A stretch of 64,000 bases of DNA, from the NCBI RefSeq assembly GCF_003074135.1, contig NZ_PPDK01000001.1, positions 806,001-870,000 on the forward strand, in the 5' to 3' direction. The position numbers were made by a program, and so were the translations under genes. Of the stretch, positions 24,975 through 33,671 are shown piece by piece. The notes under the pieces were generated by a model, which searched no databases, was not told the DNA's origin, and was given only the letters and a program-made list of their open reading frames with translations. Every line of letters begins with the position of its first letter. Position 1 is the first letter of the stretch. This stretch comes from Euzebya tangerina. Lineage in GTDB: Bacteria; Actinomycetota; Nitriliruptoria; Euzebyales; Euzebyaceae.

Positions 24975-26540
24975 CTAGGGGGTGAGTTGTTGGTCGATGG
25001 CCCTGATCGCGTCCTCGGACAGGGCGGCAGTGCCACCGATGGCATGGATCTCGTTGATGTCCTGGGCGCGGTCAGCAACCCAGTCGAGCACCGGCGTCGA
25101 CGCGGTTGGATGCCCCATGAGCAGAAGGACCGATCCCTTGGCCGACATTGCAGGGCCGGCTGCAAGCGCATCGGGGAAGTTGTCTGCGGTGGCAAGGTGG
25201 AGCACCGCTGCTGAGGCGTCGACGGGGCCGGCCAGAATGGCATCGGTCACAGCCAGGGCCGTGCTCAGTCGTTCGGGTCCTGCAAGCCGTCGGACCGCAA
25301 TGCCTTGTGAGGTCAATTGGTCGACGACGTTGTCACTGATGACTGCGGTCCCGCCGATGACGGTGATGTTCTCAAGCGCAGTCAGGTCGTCGATGACGGC
25401 CTGCGGCAGTTGGTCTTGGGCCGTCAGGAGGACCGGCGCGCCGGTGTAGGCAGCAAGGGTGCTTCCCATCAGCGCGTCGGGCCATCCTCGTCCTGGATCG
25501 CTGCTGAGCGGTGCCAGGACCGCAGCATCCTGCTGTCCCCCTGCCGCACGAACGGCCGCCGCGACCTGTCGGGAGAGATCGACCGGGTCCGTCCCCTGGA
25601 TCGTTGATGCGGTCGTACCGGTGCTCGACGTCAGCCGGGAGATCGTGGCCACATCGACCGCGCCGACAACGGTTATGTGTTCAGCTTCCAACCGCCAGAG
25701 CTCCTCGACCACATCCACCGGCGGCGACCCCTCTGGCGGGACGAGTAGGACCGGCCCGCCCTGCAGGGCCGCAAGCGGTGCGGCAACCAACGCTGCCACG
25801 TACTGGTCTGCAGGGGCGACTACCACCTGTTCAGCGGTGTCGTGGCTGGAACGAGACAACGCCACGGCGGTGCCGATACGATCCGGTCCGGCTTCGCGGA
25901 CGGTGCTGGAGGGCACCTCGGTCGATGTCTGACTGGTGCTGCGGCCTGCCTGCTCGGCTGCGGCCAGCGACGCGTACGGGTTGATCTTGCCCGTCGCTCC
26001 CCAGTCGTGATCGTTCCAGATCTCGAAGTGGAGTTGGTCGACGCCGCAGGCGGCATTGCCGGAGGAGCCGTTGTAGCCGATGTGCTCGCCCTTGGCGACC
26101 CGGACGCCTGCCAAGGTGCCGCTCGACTGCAACTGCTCGACCAGTCGAGGACTGAAGGCGTTGGCTACACCACCGAGACCGTCGCAGCCGTCCGGTCGTC
26201 CCGGCGTGTCGTTGTTCAGGTGGACGTAGAAGTACCCGCGACCGTCGTCGCCAGCGATGGCGAGGTAGTACGACGAGCACGGCTCGTCGGCCGGGCAGTC
26301 CTCACCCTTGGCCTTGATGATCTCACCGGCTTCGGCGGCGAAGATCTGATGCATCTGTGGCGCAAGGATGTCCGTTCCTTCGTGGGTCCGACTCTCCCCA
26401 CGAGGGGCACCCCAGGTGTCGGAGTATGTGGTGACGGGTGTGGCCACCGGGAACCAGATGCCGTCGTCTGTCGTGGCCGCGGGTGGTGGCAACGTCATCG
26501 CAAAGAGGGCGGTCAGGACGAGGGTCTGGATCAGTCTCAT
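24975..26540 (-). CDS. Secreted M23-like protein with three CWB2 cell-wall-binding repeats
   Basis: A 521-residue secreted protein: signal peptide (1-22), an M23/LytM-like domain (about 30-195) and cell wall-binding repeat 2 units (about 215-520; GPDRIGTAVALS, GPERLSTALAVTDAIL, IGGTAALSEDAIRAI). The M23 zinc motif begins normally (THEGTDILAP) but the second motif is VDQLHFEIW: the first His of HxH is Gln, so hydrolase activity is doubtful. It overlaps the upstream membrane protein gene by 4 bases inside a copper operon, an unexpected place for a wall-binding protein. Confidence 0.85.
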   Translation of the reverse strand: MRLIQTLVLTALFAMTLPPPAATTDDGIWFPVATPVTTYSDTWGAPRGESRTHEGTDILAPQMHQIFAAEAGEIIKAKGEDCPADEPCSSYYLAIAGDDGRGYFYVHLNNDTPGRPDGCDGLGGVANAFSPRLVEQLQSSGTLAGVRVAKGEHIGYNGSSGNAACGVDQLHFEIWNDHDWGATGKINPYASLAAAEQAGRSTSQTSTEVPSSTVREAGPDRIGTAVALSRSSHDTAEQVVVAPADQYVAALVAAPLAALQGGPVLLVPPEGSPPVDVVEELWRLEAEHITVVGAVDVATISRLTSSTGTTASTIQGTDPVDLSRQVAAAVRAAGGQQDAAVLAPLSSDPGRGWPDALMGSTLAAYTGAPVLLTAQDQLPQAVIDDLTALENITVIGGTAVISDNVVDQLTSQGIAVRRLAGPERLSTALAVTDAILAGPVDASAAVLHLATADNFPDALAAGPAMSAKGSVLLLMGHPTASTPVLDWVADRAQDINEIHAIGGTAALSEDAIRAIDQQLTP

Positions 26541-27634
26541 GATTGCTCCTCAGTTGTGATCGGCACGCCGTCGAACTCAGCCAGCAGGGCTCTGGTCCCC
26601 ATGACCGCGGCCACGCCGAGCGGGATGACTTGGGCGAGGCTCGCGGCGATCACGGTTCGGGTCAGCCAGCCGGGGAACACACTGGCGGTCTGGGAGGCGC
26701 CGAGGACTGAGAAGTACAGCAGCCCTTGGCCGATGAAGATCGTCCCTGCCGAGACCCCCAACGCCGTGAAGGCTCCGTCTCGGGACTGGATCGCCCGCAC
26801 AGCGCCGAACACCCCGATCGCGATGAATGCGAACGTCTGAACGGCCGAGACGATGCTCTGGCTGAATGGCACCGGCGTGGCGCCAAGATCATCGATCAGG
26901 TGAAGGACGTTTGCGGCCGCGATGACCAACGCAATCATGCCGCCAGCCCGAGACAACGCACGCCAGGTGAACGACTCAGGATCAGGCTCACTGCGGCTGA
27001 GCGGAATGATGATCGGGATGCTGAGCAGGACCACGGCAGGAATGAGCCACACCAGCGGTGATTGGCCTGGCACCCAGATCAGGTCGCCGGCAACCTCACG
27101 CGACGCACCGCCGATCTCGACGGGCACCGTCCACGCGTTGACCGTCTGCACGGTTCCTGGGTTGGCGGCGACGGCCGGTGGATCGGCCTGGGCCATCCAG
27201 TGGATCCGGTGGTCATGCCACGCATAGGTCGAGCCCTCGCTGATCTGTTCCCACTCCGGATCCTCCTGCGCACCAACGCCTGCCGGGACAGCTGTCTGGC
27301 CGAACCGGTCCTCGTTGAGGTAGGTGGCGGCGCTGTTGCGGTTGCGAAAGACCCCCTCGGGGCCGATGCGCAGGTACGGCTCGCCGGTGTAGCCGGGCAC
27401 GCGCACCTCGTCATCCGTGTCGTTGCGCAGTTCCAGGTACTCATCACCGTTCAACACCTGCCATTGCAGGCCGTCGACCTCGGGTGTCGCGGTTATCACC
27501 GAGGTGAAGTTCGTCGCGTCCGATCCTCGGCCGTGAGCAGCTGCCGGCGAGGCCACGAACGCCATGATCAGCAGTCCAAGAACGCTGACCGTCACCACCC
27601 GAGCTGTCATCAGCCCCGTCACATGCCGACTCAC
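26537..27634 (-). CDS. Hypothetical membrane protein of the CopC-CopD operon
   Basis: A 365-residue protein: signal peptide ending in AAAHG, an extracytoplasmic beta-rich domain (about 40-190) and about six to seven membrane helices (about 195-350). The outer domain contains TYAWHDHRIHWMAQADPP, whose clustered His and Met residues could bind copper. Similar proteins are found beside CopC/CopD genes in actinobacteria as far as I recall; no function is known. Overlaps the copCD gene and the M23-CWB2 gene by 4 bases each. Confidence 0.7.
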   Translation of the reverse strand: MSRHVTGLMTARVVTVSVLGLLIMAFVASPAAAHGRGSDATNFTSVITATPEVDGLQWQVLNGDEYLELRNDTDDEVRVPGYTGEPYLRIGPEGVFRNRNSAATYLNEDRFGQTAVPAGVGAQEDPEWEQISEGSTYAWHDHRIHWMAQADPPAVAANPGTVQTVNAWTVPVEIGGASREVAGDLIWVPGQSPLVWLIPAVVLLSIPIIIPLSRSEPDPESFTWRALSRAGGMIALVIAAANVLHLIDDLGATPVPFSQSIVSAVQTFAFIAIGVFGAVRAIQSRDGAFTALGVSAGTIFIGQGLLYFSVLGASQTASVFPGWLTRTVIAASLAQVIPLGVAAVMGTRALLAEFDGVPITTEEQS

Positions 27635-29484
27635 TGGATCACCATCGTTGCCGTGGCACGACTGGTCTGACCATCAAGGTCGACATCAACGGTCATCAGA
27701 TACTGTCCTGCCACAGGGATGCTCTGGTTCAGGGCCGTGTAGTGGCCGGGGCCGGCGAGGAACAGGTCGACGTCGATGTCGTCCGTGCCAGTCAACTCAA
27801 GACGTGCGTCATCGACCGGTCGGGGCTGTCCGTTTTCACCCAGGACGTACAGGTGCATCACGTTGGTGCCGGGCCTGGCCGGATCAAGCGTGAGGTTGAC
27901 GGTCGCCTGATCGGTCAGCTGCATGGTTACGAACTCCACGCGGGCAGCGGCCTCAGCCTCGGCGGGGATGCTCGACGCCAACCCACCTGCAACTCCCAGG
28001 GCAAGCGTCATGACCACGAGTTCGGCCGCACCGAACCGTCTGAGGGCGCTCAGCCCCTCAACACTCGTGGAATGGATCGTCGCCGCGCGCAGCCGAGGGA
28101 TTGCACGACTGCGGTTCACCCACCCGAGTCCGGCGATGATCCCGAACAGAACGGTCTTTGCGATGACAAGCCGACCGTAGGCCGTACTGGTCAGCTGAGC
28201 CAACTCTCCGATGTGCAGCAGCGCGGTAACCACTCCACTGGCCAGGACTGCCCAGATGGCAACACCTGCAAGTCGACTGAACCGGACGACGGGTTCGATC
28301 CCCAGGGCGGGGTCCTTCCGGCTTGTGTGGATGACACCCACGATGACCGCCAAGCCACCGACCCAGGCGGCCGCGCTCACGACGTGTGTCCAGTCGCTGG
28401 CGACGGCGAGTGGGACCGGACTCGTCGTGCCAGCGTGGCCCCAGACGCCGGGCAGAATCGCCGCAGACAGGCCAAGCGCGCTCGTGATCACCGCGCCGCG
28501 ACGGCCTCGGCCACCCATGGCGAGAGCCGTGATCCCGAGACCAAGTGTGAGCTGAACCAGTACGAACCGGCCAAAACGAGTCGCGGCGAACTGCCCGGCC
28601 AGCTCGCTGCTGAGCGCCGCTGGTAGCGGTTCTGCGGCCGCTGTGGACATGCCGAACACGAACACCATCGCCGCAGCGACGCTGAGCGCGCCGCCTCCCC
28701 AAGCGGTCAGGCGACGCATCACATGGCGACGATCTGCCGCGCCCTGCCCGTCACCGGTGAACAACCAGAGGTAGCCCACCAGCCCGGCTGCGATCGCGAC
28801 AAGCGCGAGGTAGTCAAGCACTCGGGAAGCCAACAGACCGACCGCCGTTCCTCGACCGGCGTCCTGCAACTCGATGCCCGGTGACCCCTCGGCCCCCTGT
28901 GGCCCCTCCATGGCGGCGGTCGGCGTGGGGTCTGGCGTCGGAACGGCTGCGACAGTGTCCTCCGACGGAGTCGTGCTCGCGGGCGGTGTGAGCTCCGGCT
29001 CGGCTTCCGCTGCGTCCTCGACCGGGGCCGACTCAGCTTCCGATGGCTGCATCGAACCGTCCTCCGAGGTCGTCGGTTCTCCCGGTACCGGGGCTTGCTG
29101 TGGTGGGTTCAGGATGAAGGTGAATCGCGACTCCACCGGATGCCCGTCCACCCCGATGACCCGGAAGACCACCGTGTAGGTACCCGGGATGGCCACATCC
29201 GTCATCGGCACGACGATCTCGGGCCCATCGATCTGTGCTGCTCGCGCGTCCACGCGAACACCGCCCGGATCGAAGACCTGAACGTTGGAGAAGGACGCCT
29301 CAACCGGCTCGCTGTACGTCAAGACCACCCGCTGTGGCGCACTCGCGACGGTCTCTCCGCCGCTCGGATCGGTTGCCACCAGTTGCGCGTGTGCGGCCGC
29401 TGGGGTGGCCGACATCGCGAGCAGTACCGAGGACGCAAAGACTGTCAAGACCGATACGGCAACGCATCGGAGGAAGAACTGCAC
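27631..29484 (-). CDS. CopC-CopD fusion with extra C-terminal YtkA/FixH-like domain
   Basis: A 617-residue copper protein from GTG 29484 (TTG 29493 also possible). A signal peptide ends at AAAHAQL, placing the CopC copper-ligand His near the mature N-terminus. The CopC domain (about 35-135) has the second ligand region VIGVDGHPVESRFTF. A Pro/Glu/Ala-rich linker follows, then an eight-helix CopD domain (about 225-510: DWTHVVSAAAWVGGLAVI, TSTAYGRLVIAKTVLFG). A final beta domain (about 525-617) resembles YtkA/FixH. It probably binds and imports copper for cuproenzymes. First gene of the operon running to 23269. Confidence 0.87.
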   Translation of the reverse strand: MQFFLRCVAVSVLTVFASSVLLAMSATPAAAHAQLVATDPSGGETVASAPQRVVLTYSEPVEASFSNVQVFDPGGVRVDARAAQIDGPEIVVPMTDVAIPGTYTVVFRVIGVDGHPVESRFTFILNPPQQAPVPGEPTTSEDGSMQPSEAESAPVEDAAEAEPELTPPASTTPSEDTVAAVPTPDPTPTAAMEGPQGAEGSPGIELQDAGRGTAVGLLASRVLDYLALVAIAAGLVGYLWLFTGDGQGAADRRHVMRRLTAWGGGALSVAAAMVFVFGMSTAAAEPLPAALSSELAGQFAATRFGRFVLVQLTLGLGITALAMGGRGRRGAVITSALGLSAAILPGVWGHAGTTSPVPLAVASDWTHVVSAAAWVGGLAVIVGVIHTSRKDPALGIEPVVRFSRLAGVAIWAVLASGVVTALLHIGELAQLTSTAYGRLVIAKTVLFGIIAGLGWVNRSRAIPRLRAATIHSTSVEGLSALRRFGAAELVVMTLALGVAGGLASSIPAEAEAAARVEFVTMQLTDQATVNLTLDPARPGTNVMHLYVLGENGQPRPVDDARLELTGTDDIDVDLFLAGPGHYTALNQSIPVAGQYLMTVDVDLDGQTSRATATMVIQ

Positions 29485-29567
29485 AGGAATCAAGACCCAT
29501 CTCGGCTCGCTGGCCGACGGAGAACACGACCTCACGCATCCACCACCCAGACGGCAGCGAGTGCGTT

Positions 29568-30083
29568 TCAAGCGGTCGTTGGGGGTCCCCTCCCGAGAAC
29601 CGAAGCCACCCAGAAACGGGAGTGCCACACCGGTAGGACTTCGACCTGACCACGCGGGATGACCGCCGCGGCGGGCTCCAGGCCAGCACGCGGCCACCAC
29701 TGGATGAGCGCAAGACTCACCGAGGCGATCGCGGCAGTCGCGCCACTCGCGAGAAGCACACCCAGCGGCGCCAGCGCCAGCCACGGGTCATGCAACAGGT
29801 GCGAGCCGAAGCCGTCAACCATGGCCGTCTCGGCGACGAGATACCCCACGACGCCGACAGTGCGGCCGATCACGAGTGACGGGCTACCCAGCCGTGACCG
29901 TGCAGACGTCTCTTGACACGCGCGGACAACGACAACGACCAGCGCAACCACCGCGACCGGCAGATGCACCTGGTGGACGCCAACGGCAGCTGCGCCGCTC
30001 AGGCCATGGGCCAGCATTCCAATCACCGCGTGGCATAGCGCCACCGCGGCGACCTCAGCAAGAGCACGCTGCCAGATCGACAT
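29568..30083 (-). CDS. Small polytopic membrane protein, copper-cluster family (paralogue of 3616-4137)
   Basis: A 171-residue protein with about four helices, starting at ATG 30083. Shares VDGFGSHLLHDPWLALAPLGVLLA, the N-terminal CHAVIGMLAH region, the VHQVHLPVAV stretch and an RGPP tail with the protein at 3616-4137. It precedes copCD by about 80 bases and follows a DUF305 gene. Function unknown; the repeated association with DUF305, DUF3105 and copper genes suggests a shared module. Confidence 0.7.
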   Translation of the reverse strand: MSIWQRALAEVAAVALCHAVIGMLAHGLSGAAAVGVHQVHLPVAVVALVVVVVRACQETSARSRLGSPSLVIGRTVGVVGYLVAETAMVDGFGSHLLHDPWLALAPLGVLLASGATAAIASVSLALIQWWPRAGLEPAAAVIPRGQVEVLPVWHSRFWVASVLGRGPPTTA

Positions 30084-30191
30084 CACCCTGGAGGCTAACG
30101 CGGCCCACCCGCATGACACATGTCTGTTCGGCGACCCGAGCGGTCACGAGACTGCTGTCTTGGTGCCGCTCGCTCGGGCGGACGTGATCGA

Positions 30192-30764
30192 CTAGTCGGA
30201 CTCTGTCGCGAAGTCGGGCACCGGTCGGCTGGCTGCGTCCTCACCGGTGGTCGCCGCGCCGTTGGTGGCGATGTCGTCGATGAGCCACTGCATCTCCGCG
30301 ATCTCGCGGCGTTGGGCTTGGATGATCTCGGTGGCGAGCTCTTGGACGCGGACGTCTTGGATGCCGGCTCGTTCGCTGGTGAGGATGGCGATGGAGTGGT
30401 GGGGGATCATCGCCTTCATCCAGTTGGTGTCGTTGATGGTGATCTGACTTCTGACGAGGAACAGTGATGCGGTGAACACGGCGATGGCTGCGATGACGAT
30501 GGTCACGTTGACTGTGGTGCTGTTGTAGGAGCGCCACATGAAGCCGAGCATGATGACGGCCATCGTTGCGCCCATGAGCAGAGCCATCCAGGCCCTCGTC
30601 TCAGACCACTCCACGTGGGAGGCCTGGTAGGTGTTCAGATACATGAGGCCGAGCATGACGACGGTGGATGTGGCGATCATCGCTGCGAACCGGCCGTAGG
30701 ACATGCCGCTGTTGCTGCTGTGGTCGGACTCGGTCGGGTGCTGTTGGGGTTGCAAGGTACTCAT
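30192..30764 (-). CDS. DUF305 membrane protein
   Basis: A 190-residue protein with three N-terminal membrane helices (SYGRFAAMIATSTVVMLGLMYL, AWMALLMGATMAVIMLGF, VTIVIAAIAVFTASLFL) and a DUF305-type helical domain. The first His motif is present (WMKAMIPHHSIAILTS), but the second HH motif of full-length DUF305 is missing, so this is the half-length, membrane-fused form. ATG 30764 lies inside a CsoR-type operator (30763-30779), implying a leaderless transcript; ATG 30704 is the alternative. Likely copper-induced. Confidence 0.83.
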   Translation of the reverse strand: MSTLQPQQHPTESDHSSNSGMSYGRFAAMIATSTVVMLGLMYLNTYQASHVEWSETRAWMALLMGATMAVIMLGFMWRSYNSTTVNVTIVIAAIAVFTASLFLVRSQITINDTNWMKAMIPHHSIAILTSERAGIQDVRVQELATEIIQAQRREIAEMQWLIDDIATNGAATTGEDAASRPVPDFATESD

Positions 30765-30779
30765 ACTGTGGGGTAGTAC
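30763..30779. promoter_or_regulatory. CsoR/RcnR-type operator A (DUF305 and copB operons)
   Basis: ATACTGTGGGGTAGTAC: flanking (A/G)TACT and AGTAC arms around a G tract, like the TACT-G tract-AGTA class recognised by CsoR/RcnR-family repressors. It sits between divergent DUF305 (start 30764) and the membrane protein-copB unit (start 30860). Confidence 0.65.
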
Positions 30780-30859
30780 CCCAAAGACCGCGCTGTTGTA
30801 ACCGCGAATCTCGATCTGGGGTGTTCTGGTTTGAACCGTCGGAGCGAAAGGGTGGCCTG

Positions 30860-31315
30860 ATGAGCGGGTCTCTTCCTACCAAGGGCGAGGTGGTCCCGTC
30901 CCGAGAGGGCGTGGTGGGCGCTGTTGTGCCGGCCGTGGCCGGGGTGGTGGTCGGGGCGGTGCTGAGTGGTGTGTATCGGGCGTTGCCATCACGTGTTGGC
31001 CGTTTGGCGTTGGTGCAGCTCGGGAGTGCGTTGGGGGCCATCGGGGCGGGCGCGGCCATCCGGTCTGGTCAGCCGCGTCCGGCCGTCGTTGAGAGCACGG
31101 CCGCGATCGGGTACGCCGGGGTTGTTCATGCGGCGGCGCATATGGCGCCTGCCGTGTTGCCGCTGGTGATCGCCGGTCATGGCGTCTGGGATCTGGCGCA
31201 GCTGGGTCGGCCAGACGCCGTGCCACCGGCGTGGTGGTATCCCGCATTCTGTGCGGGGGTAGATCTGACCTTGGGTGTGCTGCTGACGGTGGTCGGGCGG
31301 GAGCGGACACGGTGA
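30860..31315 (+). CDS. Small four-helix membrane protein upstream of copB
   Basis: A 151-residue protein with about four membrane segments and conserved-looking HAAAHMAPAVLPL and GHGVWDLAQLGR...VPPAWWYPAFCAGVDL elements (His, Trp, Cys). The latter pattern recalls uncharacterised actinobacterial membrane proteins. AAGGGTGG precedes ATG 30860. It overlaps copB by 4 bases (GTGA), so it is probably coregulated through operator A. Function unknown. Confidence 0.65.
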   Translation: MSGSLPTKGEVVPSREGVVGAVVPAVAGVVVGAVLSGVYRALPSRVGRLALVQLGSALGAIGAGAAIRSGQPRPAVVESTAAIGYAGVVHAAAHMAPAVLPLVIAGHGVWDLAQLGRPDAVPPAWWYPAFCAGVDLTLGVLLTVVGRERTR

Positions 31316-33369
31316 GTGATCGGACACGTGAGATGACGAAGGATGAAATGGCCGACCAGGGCGAGGGTCAGCACGACGACCACGGCGGGCACGGAGACGG
31401 CGGGCACGATGACCACGCGGCCATGTTTCGTGATCGGCTGTGGCTCTCGCTCGTGCTCAGCGTACCGATCCTCGTCTTCGCTGAGGGGGTCCAGGAGCTG
31501 TTGGGGTTCACGGCGCCCAACTTCCCCGGCTCGATGTGGGTGGCGCCGGTGCTCGGGACGGTGGTGTACCTCTATGGAGGATGGCCGTTCCTGACGGGTG
31601 GGGTGGGGGAGGCCAGGAGTCGGCAACCGGGCATGATGCTGCTGATCGCGATGGCGATCACGGTGGCCTACGTGGCATCGATGGCCAACGCGTTGGGCGT
31701 GTTCTCTCGGGCGATCTGGTGGGAGCTTGCACTGCTGATCGACGTGATGCTGCTGGGACACTGGGTGGAGATGCGTGCGGTCGGTCAAGCCCGCGGGGCG
31801 CTGGAGGCGTTGGCCGAGCTGCTGCCCGACGACGCCGAGCGGGTGTCGGAGGACGGCAGCGTCGAGACCGTCCCGGTAAGCGAGCTGTCAGAGGGGGATG
31901 TCGTGCTGGTGCGCCCCGGTGCGCGGGTGCCGGCTGATGGGATGGTGGTCGATGGCTCGGCTGATGTGGATGAGTCGATGATCACCGGCGAGTCGACGCC
32001 GGTCCCCCGGACCGAGGGGGAGCGGGTCGTGGCGGGCAGTGTGGTGGCTGACTCCTCGATCCGGGTCGAGGTGGATGCGATCGGGGAGGACACGACCCTG
32101 GCGGGCATCCAACGCATGGTCGCTGAGGCGCAGGAGTCGAAGTCGCGAACGCAGGTGCTGGCTGATCGGGCCGCGGCCTTGCTGTTCTACGTGGCCGTCG
32201 CTGCCGCGGCCATCACGGCTGTGGTGTGGCTGGCCGTGGGCGCGCCCACCGACGCGGTGGACCGGACGGTGGCGGTGCTGGTGATCGCGTGCCCGCACGC
32301 GCTGGGTCTGGCCATCCCGCTGGTGACCGCAATCTCAACCTCGAAGTCGGCCAGCCACGGGATCCTGGTGAAGGACCGCGGTGCCCTGGAGCGCATCCGT
32401 CTGGTCGATGCGGTGCTGTTCGACAAGACCGGAACGTTGACGCGAGGTGAGCATGTCGTCACCGATGTGGCAACGGTCGAGGGCGTCACTCGCGAGGAGC
32501 TGCTGTCTCTGGTCGGAGCCGTGGAGGCCGATTCAGAGCACCCGCTGGCCCGCGCGATCCACACCCTGGCCAGAGACGAAGTGGGGGAGCTGCCCACAGC
32601 GGAGGGCTTTGAGTCGATGACCGGACGTGGCGTGCAGGCGACCGTGGATGGTCGCGAGGTCTCCGTCGGTGGTCCCGCCCTGCTCCGGGAACTGGCCGTC
32701 CAGGCCCCCGACTCCCTGCAGTCGACCACGGATAGGTGGGCCGAGCGTGGTGCGGCGGTCCTGCACGCCATCGCGGACGGTGAGGTGATCGGTGCGATCG
32801 AGCTCGAGGACGAGATCCGCGACGTCTCCGCCGAGGCGGTGAAGGAGCTGCACGACCGAGACATCCAGGTCGTGATGATCACCGGGGATGCCCAGCAGGT
32901 GGCCGACGCCGTCGCCGCGGATCTGGACATCGACGAGGTCTTCGCCGAGGTGCTGCCCGAGGACAAGGACGCCAAGGTCGCAGAGCTGCAGGACCGCGGG
33001 ATGACGGTGGCCATGGTGGGCGACGGCGTCAACGACGCCCCGGCACTGGCACGCGCTGACGTCGGTGTTGCCATCGGCGCTGGCACCGATGTGGCCATCG
33101 AGTCTGCCGGGCTGGTGCTGGCCTCCGATGATCCCCGTGGGATCGTGGCCATCCACGACCTGAGCGAGGCGACGTATCGCAAGATGGTGCAGAACCTGTG
33201 GTGGGCCGCCGGGTACAACATCGCGGCCATCCCGCTGGCCGGCGGGCTGCTGGCACCCATCGGGTTCGTGCTCCCCATCGCCGTGGGAGCCGCGTTGATG
33301 AGCCTGTCAACGGTCATCGTGGCGCTCAACGCACAGCTGCTCCGCCGCGTCGACCTGGACCACGCCTGA
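31312..33369 (+). CDS. copB: Copper-translocating P1B-3 ATPase, CopB type
   Basis: A 685-residue pump from GTG 31312. The N-terminus is His/Asp/Gly-rich (HDDHGGHGDGGHDDH), typical of CopB rather than HMA-domain pumps. The intramembrane motif is ACPHALGLAIPL (CPH, residues 327-329), the P1B-3 signature associated with Cu(II)/Ag export. TGES, DKTGTLTRGE and GDGVNDAPALA are intact. It should export copper from the cytoplasm and is preceded by a CsoR-type operator. Confidence 0.95.
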   Translation: MSDRTREMTKDEMADQGEGQHDDHGGHGDGGHDDHAAMFRDRLWLSLVLSVPILVFAEGVQELLGFTAPNFPGSMWVAPVLGTVVYLYGGWPFLTGGVGEARSRQPGMMLLIAMAITVAYVASMANALGVFSRAIWWELALLIDVMLLGHWVEMRAVGQARGALEALAELLPDDAERVSEDGSVETVPVSELSEGDVVLVRPGARVPADGMVVDGSADVDESMITGESTPVPRTEGERVVAGSVVADSSIRVEVDAIGEDTTLAGIQRMVAEAQESKSRTQVLADRAAALLFYVAVAAAAITAVVWLAVGAPTDAVDRTVAVLVIACPHALGLAIPLVTAISTSKSASHGILVKDRGALERIRLVDAVLFDKTGTLTRGEHVVTDVATVEGVTREELLSLVGAVEADSEHPLARAIHTLARDEVGELPTAEGFESMTGRGVQATVDGREVSVGGPALLRELAVQAPDSLQSTTDRWAERGAAVLHAIADGEVIGAIELEDEIRDVSAEAVKELHDRDIQVVMITGDAQQVADAVAADLDIDEVFAEVLPEDKDAKVAELQDRGMTVAMVGDGVNDAPALARADVGVAIGAGTDVAIESAGLVLASDDPRGIVAIHDLSEATYRKMVQNLWWAAGYNIAAIPLAGGLLAPIGFVLPIAVGAALMSLSTVIVALNAQLLRRVDLDHA

Positions 33370-33379
33370 ACCCGTCCGC

Positions 33380-33652
33380 GTGCCAAGCCAGGCTGCGGTC
33401 GGTGTGCCTGATGTTGCTTGCGATGGTCGCCTCGGGGTGCACGGCGTCACCTATCCATGCTTGGTCGATGACGGCGCGGTGATGGCCGCACAGTTCGCTG
33501 GGATCGCCCCGCAGGGCTTGCCCTCAACGGTCCTGATCGATGCTGATCAACGGGTAGGTGTCGCCCTGCTTGGGGCGGTCAACACCGCCCAACTGCTGCC
33601 CTACCTGGACACGCTGCTCACCGAGGGCACCACAACCGACGACGTCAACTGA
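33380..33652 (+). pseudogene. Internally deleted TlpA-type thioredoxin remnant
   Basis: The 90 codons encode only the second half of a TlpA/redoxin fold: VTYPCLVDDGAVMAAQFAG then GLPSTVLIDADQRVGVALLG, which is the cis-Pro loop and last strands. The first half with the CxxC active site is absent. A lipoprotein-like signal (LMLLAMVASGC) is readable just upstream in another frame, as if an internal deletion and frame change had removed the catalytic part. It directly follows copB. I treat it as a decayed gene. Confidence 0.6.
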
Positions 33653-33671
33653 ACCGACGCGGCGTCGTGGT

